This document shows positions 54,946 to 63,537 of a DNA stretch of 64,000 nt, in pieces. The notes beneath the pieces are model-generated. The model saw nothing but the letters and a program-made list of their open reading frames with translations, did not search any database and was not told where the DNA came from. How positions within the stretch are numbered: the stretch's first letter is position 1; every line of letters starts with the position of its first letter. Location: contig CBDAOU010000002.1 of assembly GCA_965198185.1 (NCBI GenBank), positions 1,736,001 through 1,800,000 of the forward strand. The letters run 5' to 3'. The stretch comes from JAJECS01 sp965198185 (GTDB lineage Bacteria; Chloroflexota; UBA11872). Both the position numbers and the translations under genes were made by a program.

Positions 54946-56018
54946 CCGCATCGAGCGCAAACCGGGAGCTGCGCCATGGGCTGGGCGCAATCCTGGCGGC
55001 GAGCGGTGAAGTCGGTCCCTGGACGTGGAGCCCCGTCGCCGCCGACGCGCGGCATGAGATATGGCGCATTTGCTCCGGCCCCGCATCGCTGATCGTCAAG
55101 GTCTATCGGCCGCAGATTGACCGCTACTACCATCACCGCTGGCGGCGCGAGGAGCGGGCGTTGGACCTGCTCGATCGCGCCGCGCCCGGTTTGGCCGCCC
55201 AGCCACACGGGGCCTTGCTGGCCCCCGGGGCTTTTGCCGCCGTGGCCATGGAGGACCTTGGCGCTGAATCCCTGGCTGAGCAGCTCGATACCGCCGATGC
55301 CAGCGAGCGCGCGGGCTTGCTGGAGAGCGCAATCTCGGCACTGACTGCGTTCCGTGAAGTTGCGGCGCGCTACCCAGGCATGCTCCGCGCCCTCGCGTAT
55401 CAGAGCGACCTGGATCGCATCACGCGCGACACACTGAGGCGCCGCCTTGCCATCGCGGTGGCGCGATTGCGCGATCCGTCTGCCGCTCCGGAGCCAGACG
55501 CCGCGCCGGGCGCATTGGCGCCGCATCTTCCCTGGCGGGACCTCGAGGCCGGCATCGTCACGCCGCTGGTTCGCGCGCCGCGGCGGGTGGTGCACAACGG
55601 CTTCTCGCCGCTCAACCTGATGCGGCGCGCCAGCGGGCGGCTGGCGATCATCGACTGGGAGACGCTGGCCGTGGCGCCCCCGGCGCTGGACGCGGCCGAC
55701 CTGCTGACCTTCCCAGGGTTCAAGCTCACGGCGAGCGGCAGCAGCGACCAGGCGGCCCGGCTCGCCGGCGAACCGGGCGCCGCACATGCGGCCGACGGGT
55801 TCTGGCCCGCCGCAGCAGAACGCAGCCTGACCTACGCAGCGACTGCCGCAGTGCGGGAACGCCGCGGGCAGGAAGCGGGGCTCGACAACCGGGCCTCGAC
55901 GTATGCGGCACGGCGGCAGTGGTATCTCGGCATCTTCGACGACGCCGTCGAGCGGCTCGAGCTGGATTCCGGCGCGCAGCGGCGCATCCGCGACGCGATT
56001 CCCGGGCTCAACGGCTGA
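54942..56018 (+). CDS. APH-fold phosphotransferase-like protein lacking the catalytic Asp
   Basis: The product has 358 residues from GTG 54942 (GTGA overlap). An N-lobe with SLIVKVYRPQIDRYYHHRWR resembles a kinase lysine strand. The catalytic loop reads RRVVHNGFSPLNLMRR, and the metal-binding motif is LAIIDWETLAVAPPALDAAD, as in aminoglycoside phosphotransferase (APH) family kinases. The usual HGDxxxxN loop has HNG in place of HGD, so the catalytic base is missing while the Asn and the DWE motif remain. Placed between the MraY-like gene and murF with overlaps on both sides, it probably serves wall precursor metabolism. AmgK, a MurNAc kinase of this fold, is the nearest known parallel. Confidence 0.65.
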   Translation: MTASSANRELRHGLGAILAASGEVGPWTWSPVAADARHEIWRICSGPASLIVKVYRPQIDRYYHHRWRREERALDLLDRAAPGLAAQPHGALLAPGAFAAVAMEDLGAESLAEQLDTADASERAGLLESAISALTAFREVAARYPGMLRALAYQSDLDRITRDTLRRRLAIAVARLRDPSAAPEPDAAPGALAPHLPWRDLEAGIVTPLVRAPRRVVHNGFSPLNLMRRASGRLAIIDWETLAVAPPALDAADLLTFPGFKLTASGSSDQAARLAGEPGAAHAADGFWPAAAERSLTYAATAAVRERRGQEAGLDNRASTYAARRQWYLGIFDDAVERLELDSGAQRRIRDAIPGLNG

Positions 56019-57430
56019 TGTTTACGCTGGCGGACGTGGCCATCGCCGCCGAGCAGCCAACTCCGCCCGGGGCGGATGAGCTCGCGATGCCCGCCGCGCA
56101 CTTCGACAGCCGCCGCATCGAACCAGGGATGCTGTTCGTGGCGCTCCCAGGAGAGCGCGTGGACGGCCACGACTACATCGGGGACGCCTTCAGCCGCGGC
56201 GCCGCAGCGGTCCTGTGTGCGCGGGCCGATTCCGCTCAACCACTGAGCCGGCAAATCGTCGCAGCGGAGCCGCTGGCCGCGTTCGAACGGTTGGGCGGCG
56301 CGCTGCGGTCGCGCTCACCGGCAACGGTCATCGGCATAACGGGAAGCAATGGGAAAACAACCACGAAAGAAGCTCTGGCCGCGGCGCTAAGCGCCGTAGG
56401 CCCGACCCTGGCCACCGAACGCAGCGAGAACGCGGAAGTTGGGGTGCCGACCACCCTGTCGCGGTTTGCGCCCGCGCACCGCTACGCCGTCGTCGAAATC
56501 GGCGCCCAGATCACGGGGGAGATCGCCCACTACTGCGGCTTCGCTAGACCGGACATTGGCGTTATCACGTCGATCGCAGGAGCGCACCTGGGTCTATTCG
56601 GCTCCATGGAGGCCATTGCCGCGGCCAAAGGGGAACTCTTCGAAGCCCTGCCAGCAACGGGGCCGGCCATTGTCAATGCCGACGACCCCTGGACCGGGAC
56701 ACTCAGACGACGGGCACCCGGGCAGGTGGTGTCGTTCGGCCGGTCGGACGAGGCGGACGTTCGCGTCGGCGCCACGCTGCTCGCCGATCCTCCGGGGACG
56801 CGGGTGCGCATCGATACCGCGAGCTTCAGCGACGCCATTGACGTGGCCGGCGCGGCGGGCGCCATCGATCTCGCCTTCGGCGCGGCGTTCGCCGCCACCC
56901 AGGCGCTGGGGGTGGACCCCGCGGCCGCCTGCCGCGGCTTGCGCGCGTTTCAGCCGCCGCCGCACCGCATGCGGCTCGACCCGCTGCCGGGCGGCGGCCT
57001 GCTTCTCGACGACACCTATAACGCAAATGCCTCCTCGATGAAGGTGGCCTTGGACGCACTGCGCGCCGTGAATGTTCCGGGGCGTCGCATCGCGGTGTTG
57101 GGCGACATGTTCGAGTTGGGAAGCCATGGCCCGGCAGCCCATGAGCAAGTGGGGCGGGATGCCGCCGGCGTCGATCGGTTGCTCTGCGTCGGCGCGCTGG
57201 CCGCTCACATCGCCTCGGGCGCGCGCGCGGCCGGCCTGCACGCGGTCGACCTGATCCCCGCCGACACCGAGGACGCCGCGTCGATTGCGGCGGCCGGGGA
57301 GGCAGCGTCCGCCTGGCTGCGGCATGAGGTCGCAGCCGGCGACGCGGTGCTGCTGAAGGCCAGCAACGGCATGGGCTTTGCCGGCTTGGCAGCCTCGGTG
57401 CTGAAAGCGCCGCGGCTCTACGCCGGCTGA
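56018..57430 (+). CDS. murF: UDP-N-acetylmuramoyl-tripeptide-D-alanyl-D-alanine ligase
   Basis: The product has 470 residues from ATG 56018, overlapping the previous stop (TGATG). Mur ligase order: N-terminal uridine-binding part (FDSRRIEPGMLFVALPGERV), ATP loop VIGITGSNGKTTTKEALAAA, central SENAEVGVPTTLSRF and VVEIGAQITGEIAHYCGFAR, and C-terminal LLLDDTYNANASSMKVALDA, which is the MurF version of this motif. It adds D-Ala-D-Ala to the muramyl tripeptide in the cytoplasm. Length is normal. Confidence 0.93.
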   Translation: MFTLADVAIAAEQPTPPGADELAMPAAHFDSRRIEPGMLFVALPGERVDGHDYIGDAFSRGAAAVLCARADSAQPLSRQIVAAEPLAAFERLGGALRSRSPATVIGITGSNGKTTTKEALAAALSAVGPTLATERSENAEVGVPTTLSRFAPAHRYAVVEIGAQITGEIAHYCGFARPDIGVITSIAGAHLGLFGSMEAIAAAKGELFEALPATGPAIVNADDPWTGTLRRRAPGQVVSFGRSDEADVRVGATLLADPPGTRVRIDTASFSDAIDVAGAAGAIDLAFGAAFAATQALGVDPAAACRGLRAFQPPPHRMRLDPLPGGGLLLDDTYNANASSMKVALDALRAVNVPGRRIAVLGDMFELGSHGPAAHEQVGRDAAGVDRLLCVGALAAHIASGARAAGLHAVDLIPADTEDAASIAAAGEAASAWLRHEVAAGDAVLLKASNGMGFAGLAASVLKAPRLYAG

Positions 57431-57431
57431 G

Positions 57432-58325
57432 CTAGCTGCCGGCGCGCCTGGCTTTGCGTGCCTCGGCCCGAGCCTCCTCGGCGCGGTAGTTAGAGATCCA
57501 GTTCGCCGAAAAGTCATCGCGGCCGCGGATCAGGTTGGCGGCCAGCACCGCGTGCCGGATCTCCTTATGGGTCATGTCCAAGATTGCCGCCGTCAACCCG
57601 GCCTCCATCGCCGTGAGCAGGGTCGCCGCGTTGAGAGAACGTCTGGCCGGCAACCCAAACGACACGTTGCTCAGCCCGATCGACATGTTCAGGTCGTCCT
57701 CCCGGTGCAGCGTGCGAATCGCACCCAGCAGGCCTGGCCCAAAAACGTCGTTAGCCCCCACCGGCAAGCACACCGGGTCAATGACGATCCGGTCGGAGGA
57801 AATGCCGTACTCCGCCGCGCTGGCCACCAGGGCACGAGCGTTGTCCACCCGTTCCTCGGCCGTCTCCGGCATGGCGGCGCCTCCCTTGGTGCACATGCCG
57901 ATCATGCAGGCATCGTGCTCGGCAATAGCCGGGAGCAATTCCGACATGTAGTCCGTCTCGAACGGGACGGAATTCACCAGCGGGCGTCCCCGCGCGACCT
58001 CGAGACCCACCAGGAGCACGTCGATGGTGTACGAGTCGATTGACACGGGTACATCCACGACATCCTGAACCGCGCGCACGGCGTCGCGCATCTTGCGCGC
58101 CTCGATCTCATGGTGTGGATCACCGGTGTTGACGTCCACAACCGTGGCGCCGGCCTCCACCTGACGCGTCGCTTCACGCTGGACGTAGGTCCAGTTGCCC
58201 TCGTCGTAGGCGCGCTGGAGTCTGGGCTTGTTGGTCGGGTTGAGACGCTCGCCAATCGGCACGAAAGCCTCATCCGAGCTGATCACCACTTCGCGGCCGT
58301 CGCGGCCGCGGAGCACCGTGCGCAC
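57432..58325 (-). CDS. Pterin-binding methyltetrahydrofolate:corrinoid methyltransferase-like protein
   Basis: The product has 297 residues from a GTG at 58325. The TIM-barrel pterin-binding fold is recognisable: FVPIGERLNPTNKPRLQRAY, VEAGATVVDVNTGDPHHEIE, VPVSIDSYTIDVLLVGLEVA, PLVNSVPFETDYM and LNMSIGLSNVSFGLPARRSL. This is the AcsE/MetH middle-domain type that moves a methyl group from methyl-tetrahydrofolate to a corrinoid protein, rather than dihydropteroate synthase, which is encoded separately next to it. The corrinoid partner is not in the window. It is convergent with murF, with one base between the two genes. Between its start and folP (58326-58454) I see nothing further. Confidence 0.82.
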   Translation of the reverse strand: MRTVLRGRDGREVVISSDEAFVPIGERLNPTNKPRLQRAYDEGNWTYVQREATRQVEAGATVVDVNTGDPHHEIEARKMRDAVRAVQDVVDVPVSIDSYTIDVLLVGLEVARGRPLVNSVPFETDYMSELLPAIAEHDACMIGMCTKGGAAMPETAEERVDNARALVASAAEYGISSDRIVIDPVCLPVGANDVFGPGLLGAIRTLHREDDLNMSIGLSNVSFGLPARRSLNAATLLTAMEAGLTAAILDMTHKEIRHAVLAANLIRGRDDFSANWISNYRAEEARAEARKARRAGS

Positions 58326-58450
58326 GAAATCTCAATTCACGACGTGGGCGCGGCGCCCGGCATGACGCGTGCGCGGAGGGGTTGTTGAGGATACGAACGG
58401 CGCGGCAGGCTGGCAACGCGGCCAAGACTCCGCGAGCGGGTTACTGCGAT

Positions 58451-58507
58451 TCCGTCATTCCCCCAAAAAGCCTGCCCCGTACCCGATACGGGGCGGGAAT
58501 CCAGCGT
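58451..58507. repeat. REP-like palindromic element at the 3' end of folP
   Basis: The sequence CGTCATTCCCCC...GCGGGAATCCAGCG has the layout of dispersed intergenic repeats. Inside it GCCCCGTA-CCCGA-TACGGGGC (58474-58494) forms an 8-base-pair hairpin with a 5-base loop. It lies across the end of folP and encodes its last 18 or so residues (PPRIGYGAGFLGE), which are not conserved in that enzyme. It may also serve to end transcription, though no T-run follows. Confidence 0.6.
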
Positions 58508-59426
58508 CACCTCGCCCGCGGTCCAACGGAGCGCGCTGGGCATCCGCGCGCCGGCGATAGATCGCGTCGGCCACGGCCAGCACTCGCTGGGTAGCCGCCA
58601 CGTCGTGGACCCGCACCATGTCGGCACCGTGGGCCACGGCAATCACGGCGGCGGCCAGCGAGCCCTCCAGCCGCTGGTCGGCCGGCAGCCCAAGCACGTA
58701 CCCAACGAACGACTTGCGCGACACGCCCACCATGAGTGGAATCCCCAGCGACTTCAACGAGCCCATCTCGCGGAGCAGGTCGAGGTTTTGCTCCGGTGAC
58801 TTGCCGAAGCCAAAGCCGGGATCGAAGAGCAGACGATCGCGGGGGATGCCAGCGCGCTGCGCGCGGTCGAGTTGCCGCTGGCCGTCGTCGCGCACGTCAC
58901 GCACCAGGTCGTCGTACGCGACGGATTCCAGATGCGGGCCAATCGCCGAGCGCCGGACTTCGCCGCGACGATTGTGGGTGACGACAAAGGCGGCGCCAGC
59001 CTCGGCGGTCACTTCGAGAATCGCGGGATCGTGCCGGCCGCCGGTTACGTCGTTGACCATCACCACACCCATGTCGAGCGCGGCGCGCGCCACGGCCGCC
59101 TTGCGCGTGTCGATGGACAGCGGCATGTCCGGCGCGCGCGCGCGCAGGGCTTCAAGCGCCGGCGTGATCCGGCCAATCTCCTCGTGCACCGGCACCTCCG
59201 CCGCGCCGGGCCGGGTGGACTCACCGCCCACGTCGATGACGTCGGGGGCCGCGTCAAGCAGCGCGTCGATGCGGGCTCGCATTGCCTCGGCGTCGTGCGC
59301 GACGCCATCCCCGCTGAACGAATCCGGCGTGACGTTGAGCACGCCCATCACGAACGTGCGCGAACCCCAAGCGAGGACGCTCGATCCGAGCCGCAGCGCC
59401 CCCCGGTCAACGGCCCGGTCACTCAC
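58455..59426 (-). CDS. folP: Dihydropteroate synthase
   Basis: The product has 323 residues. Signature motifs are FVMGVLNVTPDSFSGDGVAH and VIDVGGESTRPGAAEVPVHE, then MPLSIDTRKAAVARAALDMG, DPGFGFGKSPEQNLDLLREM, VGVSRKSFVGYVLG and HGADMVRVHDVAATQRVLAV. It condenses p-aminobenzoate with the pterin diphosphate in folate synthesis. The last 30 residues or so lie beyond the normal end and run into a palindromic repeat, so the original stop has been lost. ATG 59426 overlaps the cupin stop by 4 bases. Confidence 0.94.
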   Translation of the reverse strand: MSDRAVDRGALRLGSSVLAWGSRTFVMGVLNVTPDSFSGDGVAHDAEAMRARIDALLDAAPDVIDVGGESTRPGAAEVPVHEEIGRITPALEALRARAPDMPLSIDTRKAAVARAALDMGVVMVNDVTGGRHDPAILEVTAEAGAAFVVTHNRRGEVRRSAIGPHLESVAYDDLVRDVRDDGQRQLDRAQRAGIPRDRLLFDPGFGFGKSPEQNLDLLREMGSLKSLGIPLMVGVSRKSFVGYVLGLPADQRLEGSLAAAVIAVAHGADMVRVHDVAATQRVLAVADAIYRRRADAQRAPLDRGRGDAGFPPRIGYGAGFLGE

Positions 59427-59836
59427 GTCGGTCGCGCGACATCGCCTTTGGACATGTGGCGCACGGTCTTGCCGGATTCGACGAAGGTCCGCATGACCTC
59501 CGGCTTCCCGTAGGTCCAGACGATGCGCATCACCTCCGCGCCTTCGTTCCAGAACCGGTGGTGCGAGCCCTCCGCGATCCAGATGTGGTCGAACGGCCGC
59601 AGGCGCAGCACTTCACCGTCGACCGAGCACATCGCCTCGCCTTCGACACAGGTGATGCACTCCTCCGTGTCATGAAAGTGCATGGGCAGGCCCGCGCCCG
59701 GCTCCATGATGGTCATGCCGGACGAGACATTTTGCGACCCGCGGTCACCGTTCATGAGCGGGACGCTCCGCACGCCCTCTCCGCGATCGAAGACCTCCGC
59801 ATCGTCCTCTCGTATCACGACCCTGGGCATCTGCAC
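59423..59836 (-). CDS. Small cupin-domain protein
   Basis: The product has 137 residues. A single conserved cupin: PGAGLPMHFHDTEECITCVE supplies the two His and the Glu of metal-binding motif 1, and RPFDHIWIAEGSHHRFWN supplies the His of motif 2. The function within the cupin superfamily cannot be read from sequence alone; candidates are a sugar isomerase, dioxygenase or ligand sensor. It is first in a minus-strand transcript with folP. The 200 bases between it and the divergent GH4 gene could hold promoters for both, but I see no clear boxes. Confidence 0.75.
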   Translation of the reverse strand: MQMPRVVIREDDAEVFDRGEGVRSVPLMNGDRGSQNVSSGMTIMEPGAGLPMHFHDTEECITCVEGEAMCSVDGEVLRLRPFDHIWIAEGSHHRFWNEGAEVMRIVWTYGKPEVMRTFVESGKTVRHMSKGDVARPT

Positions 59837-60036
59837 CTCCCCGCAACGCGCCGACCCGTGTCACCGCACCGCCCCAACGCTACCCCACCCGCGCCATTCT
59901 CGAATCAGCGGGGGGCGCTCAGCCATCAGTCCCAGGAAGAGCCTCTCATGCAGGCCCCTCCGAGTACGGCGTGGTAGCTTCTGCGGCGACGACATGGGAC
60001 GCGAACAGCCCCACCTCGCCCGAGGAAGGTCACGAG

Positions 60037-61329
60037 ATGCCCAAGGTGGCCATGATCGGCGCCGGCAGCACCGTTTTCGCAACACGCCTTATCAGCGACA
60101 TGCTGACCTATCCCGAGTTCGCCGACTCGATGTCCATCACCCTTGTCGACGTCGATCAGGAGCGGCTCGCCACCACCCAGGCGCACGCGGAGCGGGCGGT
60201 CGAGCAGGTCGGCGCGGGCATGCGCATCGAGGCTCCGGCCACGAGGCGCGAGGCGCTCGACGGCGCGGACTACGTGATCGTGATGGTCATGATCGGCGGC
60301 GTGGCGCCCTTCGAGGTCGATATCCAGGTTCCCGCCCGTTTCGGCATCGACCAGACCGTCGGCGACACACTGGGGCCCGGAGGCGTCTTCCGCGGGTTGC
60401 GGACCATCCCGTTTCTTCTGGATCTCGCCGACGAAATGGCGGAGGTCTGCCCCGACGCTCTCATGCTCAACTACGCCAATCCGATGGCCATCAACTGCTG
60501 GGCCATGAACGCCGCCACCGATATCGAGACCATCGGCCTTTGCCACAGCGTGCAGGGCACCAGCCGGCAGCTGGCCCAGTACTGCAACATCCCCGCCGAC
60601 GAGGTGACCTACTGGGTCGCCGGCATCAACCACATGGCCTGGTTTCTGCGGTTCGAACACCAGGGCCAGGACGCCTACCCGCTGATTTGGCAGGCGAGCG
60701 AAGACCCGGACATCGTTGCGCAAGATCCCATTCGCTTCGACATGTTCAAGCACTTCGACTACTTCGTCACCGAGTCCAGCAACCACATGTCGGAGTACAT
60801 CCCCTACTACCGCAAGAACGCCGACCTCATCACGAAATACATTCCCGAGAAGTGGGACTATCCGAACTTCTGGCCCGTGGAGCGCGAGGCTTCACAGGAT
60901 GCGATCAGGCGGCAGCTCGCCTCGACAGACCCGCTGGATCTCGCCCGCAGCCACGAGTATGGCGTTCAGATCATTCACGCCATCGAGACCGATACGACGA
61001 TCCGCGTGAATGCCAACGTTGAAAACACCGGCTTGATCACCAATCTGCCAGCGGGAGCCTGCGTTGAAGTTCCCTGTCTCGTGGACAAGACTGGCGTGCA
61101 GCCCTGCCATGTCGGCGATTTGCCGACTCAACTCGCCGCGCTGAACCTCACCAATACCAACGTGCAAGAGCTTTGCGTGACGGCAGCCCTCGCCGGTGAC
61201 CGCCGCCTGGCGATGCAGGCCGTGCTGCTGGATCCGCTGACCTCGGCCATCCTCACGCCGGCAGAAATCGAGCGAATGGTTGACGAAATGCTCGCCTCTC
61301 AGACCGAATTCCTCGACTACCTGCAGTAA
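60037..61329 (+). CDS. Glycoside hydrolase family 4 enzyme (alpha-glucosidase/galactosidase type)
   Basis: ATG 60037 follows a strong GAGGAAGG (60022-60029) and gives 430 residues. The Rossmann start is PKVAMIGAGSTVFATRLISD, the NAD-binding and metal motifs are VGDTLGPGGVFRGLRTIPF, LMLNYANPMAINCWAMN, GLCHSVQGTSRQLAQYC (metal-binding Cys-His) and VAGINHMAWFLRFEHQG. GH4 enzymes cleave glycosides by an NAD+ and Mn2+ dependent redox mechanism in the cytoplasm. Sequence alone does not fix alpha-glucosidase, alpha-galactosidase or glucuronidase. A metal-dependent hydrolase gene follows after 50 bases. Confidence 0.9.
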   Translation: MPKVAMIGAGSTVFATRLISDMLTYPEFADSMSITLVDVDQERLATTQAHAERAVEQVGAGMRIEAPATRREALDGADYVIVMVMIGGVAPFEVDIQVPARFGIDQTVGDTLGPGGVFRGLRTIPFLLDLADEMAEVCPDALMLNYANPMAINCWAMNAATDIETIGLCHSVQGTSRQLAQYCNIPADEVTYWVAGINHMAWFLRFEHQGQDAYPLIWQASEDPDIVAQDPIRFDMFKHFDYFVTESSNHMSEYIPYYRKNADLITKYIPEKWDYPNFWPVEREASQDAIRRQLASTDPLDLARSHEYGVQIIHAIETDTTIRVNANVENTGLITNLPAGACVEVPCLVDKTGVQPCHVGDLPTQLAALNLTNTNVQELCVTAALAGDRRLAMQAVLLDPLTSAILTPAEIERMVDEMLASQTEFLDYLQ

Positions 61330-61379
61330 GTGCCCCGGCTGACCTCGCCTCGTTATGACGTAAGAGTTAGGAAGCAACC

Positions 61380-62339
61380 ATGATCATCGACGCTCACACC
61401 CACATTTTCGATCGATCGGTCCCTGGGGCCAACGAGAACTTCCCTCTCTGGCCGGGCAACCGCTGGGGCGCGAGCGCTCCGGACCTTCTCGAGCAAATGG
61501 ACCGTGCGGGGATCGACAAAGCAGTCCTCATCAGCTATACGCCCGTAGACGTGATGGCGCACTATCCGGCAGATGAGCGCGACCACAAACTCGCCGTCTT
61601 CCAGCACTACTTGACCAAGGAGTACTTCGTTCGGATGTGGCGGCAACATCCGGACCGGTTCATATGGTTCTCGGACTCGATCGATCCCCGCGTCCCGGGA
61701 TATGTCGAGCGCGCAGCCGCGGACCTGGACACTGGCGCATCCGGTCTCAAGCTGCTGCCGCTATTCGTCGATACGGAAATGGGCGATCCCCGCTGGCGGC
61801 CGATCTTCGAGCTGCTCCGCGATCGCGACAGGCCCTGCATCATCGACATCTCCTGGTGGTATGCCCACTTCCCGTGGTTCGCGCCGAGCGTCCTCGGCAA
61901 GTACGGCTCGTTCACGGAGTATGTGCAGGGCTTCGGTGAGCTTGTCGCCGACTTCCCGGAGGTGAAGATCCAGCTGGCCCACTACGGCACGCCCGCGCTG
62001 AAGGACCGCAACAATCCATCACGACCGTTACGCTACCACCTGCTCGACGAAGTGATTGCGTTCATGCTGGCCTATCCGAATCTCCATTGTGATTTGGGAG
62101 CGTATCAACACGTGATCGGTGAAGACGAGCCGTATCCATACAAGAGCGCCCTGACGATCATTGAGTTGCTCGTCGAAGGCATTGGGGCCGATCGCATTCA
62201 CTGGGGCACGGACTGGCCCTACCTGGGCGTCCAGCCCTACGAGAACCTAATCCGTCCTATCCAAGAGGCGCCATTCCTCAACCAGGGTCAGGCGGACAAT
62301 ATCCTGGGACTGAACGCGCAACGTTTTATCGGAGGCTAA
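61380..62339 (+). CDS. Amidohydrolase 2 family metal-dependent hydrolase
   Basis: The product has 319 residues; AGGAAG (61369-61374) supports ATG 61380. TIM-barrel amidohydrolase with MIIDAHTHIFDRSVPG (HxH metal ligands), GASGLKLLPLFVDTEMGDPR (Lys of the barrel), VKIQLAHYGTPALKD (His) and DRIHWGTDWPYLGVQPYENL (Asp). Members hydrolyse or decarboxylate small cyclic or aromatic acids and lactones. Its substrate is unknown. Its place after GH4 suggests breakdown of a sugar-derived or glycosidic compound. Confidence 0.85.
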   Translation: MIIDAHTHIFDRSVPGANENFPLWPGNRWGASAPDLLEQMDRAGIDKAVLISYTPVDVMAHYPADERDHKLAVFQHYLTKEYFVRMWRQHPDRFIWFSDSIDPRVPGYVERAAADLDTGASGLKLLPLFVDTEMGDPRWRPIFELLRDRDRPCIIDISWWYAHFPWFAPSVLGKYGSFTEYVQGFGELVADFPEVKIQLAHYGTPALKDRNNPSRPLRYHLLDEVIAFMLAYPNLHCDLGAYQHVIGEDEPYPYKSALTIIELLVEGIGADRIHWGTDWPYLGVQPYENLIRPIQEAPFLNQGQADNILGLNAQRFIGG

Positions 62340-62373
62340 ACCTCGTCCAGCTTTGGACGCATAGCCAACCAAG

Positions 62374-63408
62374 TCAAGGCAACGCCGCCTCAATGACCCT
62401 GAGCATATTGCCGCCCAGGATCTTGAGGATCTCGTCCTCTGTATAGCCACGCTTGAGCAACGCAACCGTCAAATCCGGCAGTTTGCCGGAGTCCTCAAGG
62501 TCTTTGGTCCAGGTGAAGTTCGATTCAGATATCCGCTGATTGAAGCTCACATTGCGGGTTTTCTGGGTGCCGTCCAGGAGATAGTCAGGTCCGAGACCAA
62601 CACTTTCAATACCCCCCACGTCGATCAGATAGTCGATGTGAGTCAGCACGTCGTCGACCGTGGCTTGGCGTCCCTCGCTCAGGAGCACTTGCGAGCAGAA
62701 ATGGATGGCCGCCACGCCGCCATTGTCGGCCAGATCCCTGATCTGATCGTCCCACAGCAGCTGGGTGCTCCTGGGGTTGAGCTCGCGCGCACCGGTATGA
62801 GAATTGATGACGGGTTTGTCGGTCATTGCCAGCACATCGGCAATCGTGGCGGCCGATGAGTGCGACACGTCAAGGAGCATGCCCAGGGCGTTCACCTCGG
62901 CCACCACTTCGCGGCCGAAATCCGTCAGGCCGGGCTCATCGGTGTCCGACTGCGCCGTCCCCACCTGGTTGCGAGTCGCCCAGTGCAGCTGCAAGTGCCG
63001 CATGCCCAGGCGGTAGAAGATTCGCAGCGCCGCCAGGCTCCCCTCGAGCAATTTTGCGCCTTCCGCTCCCAGGATGAGACCCAGGCGGCCGGTTCGCTTG
63101 GCCTCGGCGATGTCGGCAGCGTGGCGCACCACAAAGACCTCATCGGGCATGGTTTCGACGGTGGCGAAGATCTCGTCGTAGGCCTCCATGCCGTCGCGCA
63201 TGTAGCCCTCGGTGCTATAGAGCGAGCGCTCGAATTCAGCCCGGTTGTTTGCGAAGGCGCGCCCGGACACCGTCGCCTGCACCACCTTGGCCGTCACGCC
63301 ACCCGCAAGATCCCGCCGGAAATCCTCCGCCCGCACCATGTGATCGTGGGCCAGCAGAACCAGCGCACGCTGGTGCAACGCATAGCCGGTCAATGTATCT
63401 GAATGCAA
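62374..63408 (-). CDS. Membrane dipeptidase family (M19) peptidase
   Basis: From TTG 63408 the product has about 344 residues. That start is supported by TAGGA motifs just upstream; TTG 63393 is possible, and longer readings add unconserved sequence. Metal ligands of renal-dipeptidase relatives are visible: AHDHMVRAEDF at the start, LGLILGAEGAKLLEG (bridging Glu), LDVSHSSAATIADVLAMTDK, PVINSHTGARELNPRSTQ, and VGLGPDYLLDGT. It should cleave dipeptides with a C-terminal D- or L-residue using two zinc ions. No signal peptide is present, so it is probably cytoplasmic. It converges on the amidohydrolase gene. Confidence 0.85.
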   Translation of the reverse strand: MHSDTLTGYALHQRALVLLAHDHMVRAEDFRRDLAGGVTAKVVQATVSGRAFANNRAEFERSLYSTEGYMRDGMEAYDEIFATVETMPDEVFVVRHAADIAEAKRTGRLGLILGAEGAKLLEGSLAALRIFYRLGMRHLQLHWATRNQVGTAQSDTDEPGLTDFGREVVAEVNALGMLLDVSHSSAATIADVLAMTDKPVINSHTGARELNPRSTQLLWDDQIRDLADNGGVAAIHFCSQVLLSEGRQATVDDVLTHIDYLIDVGGIESVGLGPDYLLDGTQKTRNVSFNQRISESNFTWTKDLEDSGKLPDLTVALLKRGYTEDEILKILGGNMLRVIEAALP

Positions 63409-63537
63409 TGTTCCTAGTCCTAACGTATCTGCTCCTCCCGGCGTCCCAACGATACCGCCAAAGCCACCGCGCCCCCCCCCGCCCCGAGTCGAGCCGGCGG
63501 GCCGCCGCGTGGTAGCCTCACCACCACCCGACTTCCG

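Noticed and set aside
63472..63480. Run of nine C as a phase-variation tract
   Set aside because: It lies between two divergent genes, outside both likely reading frames. It could affect promoter spacing, but one tract without promoter boxes is not enough to claim phase variation.
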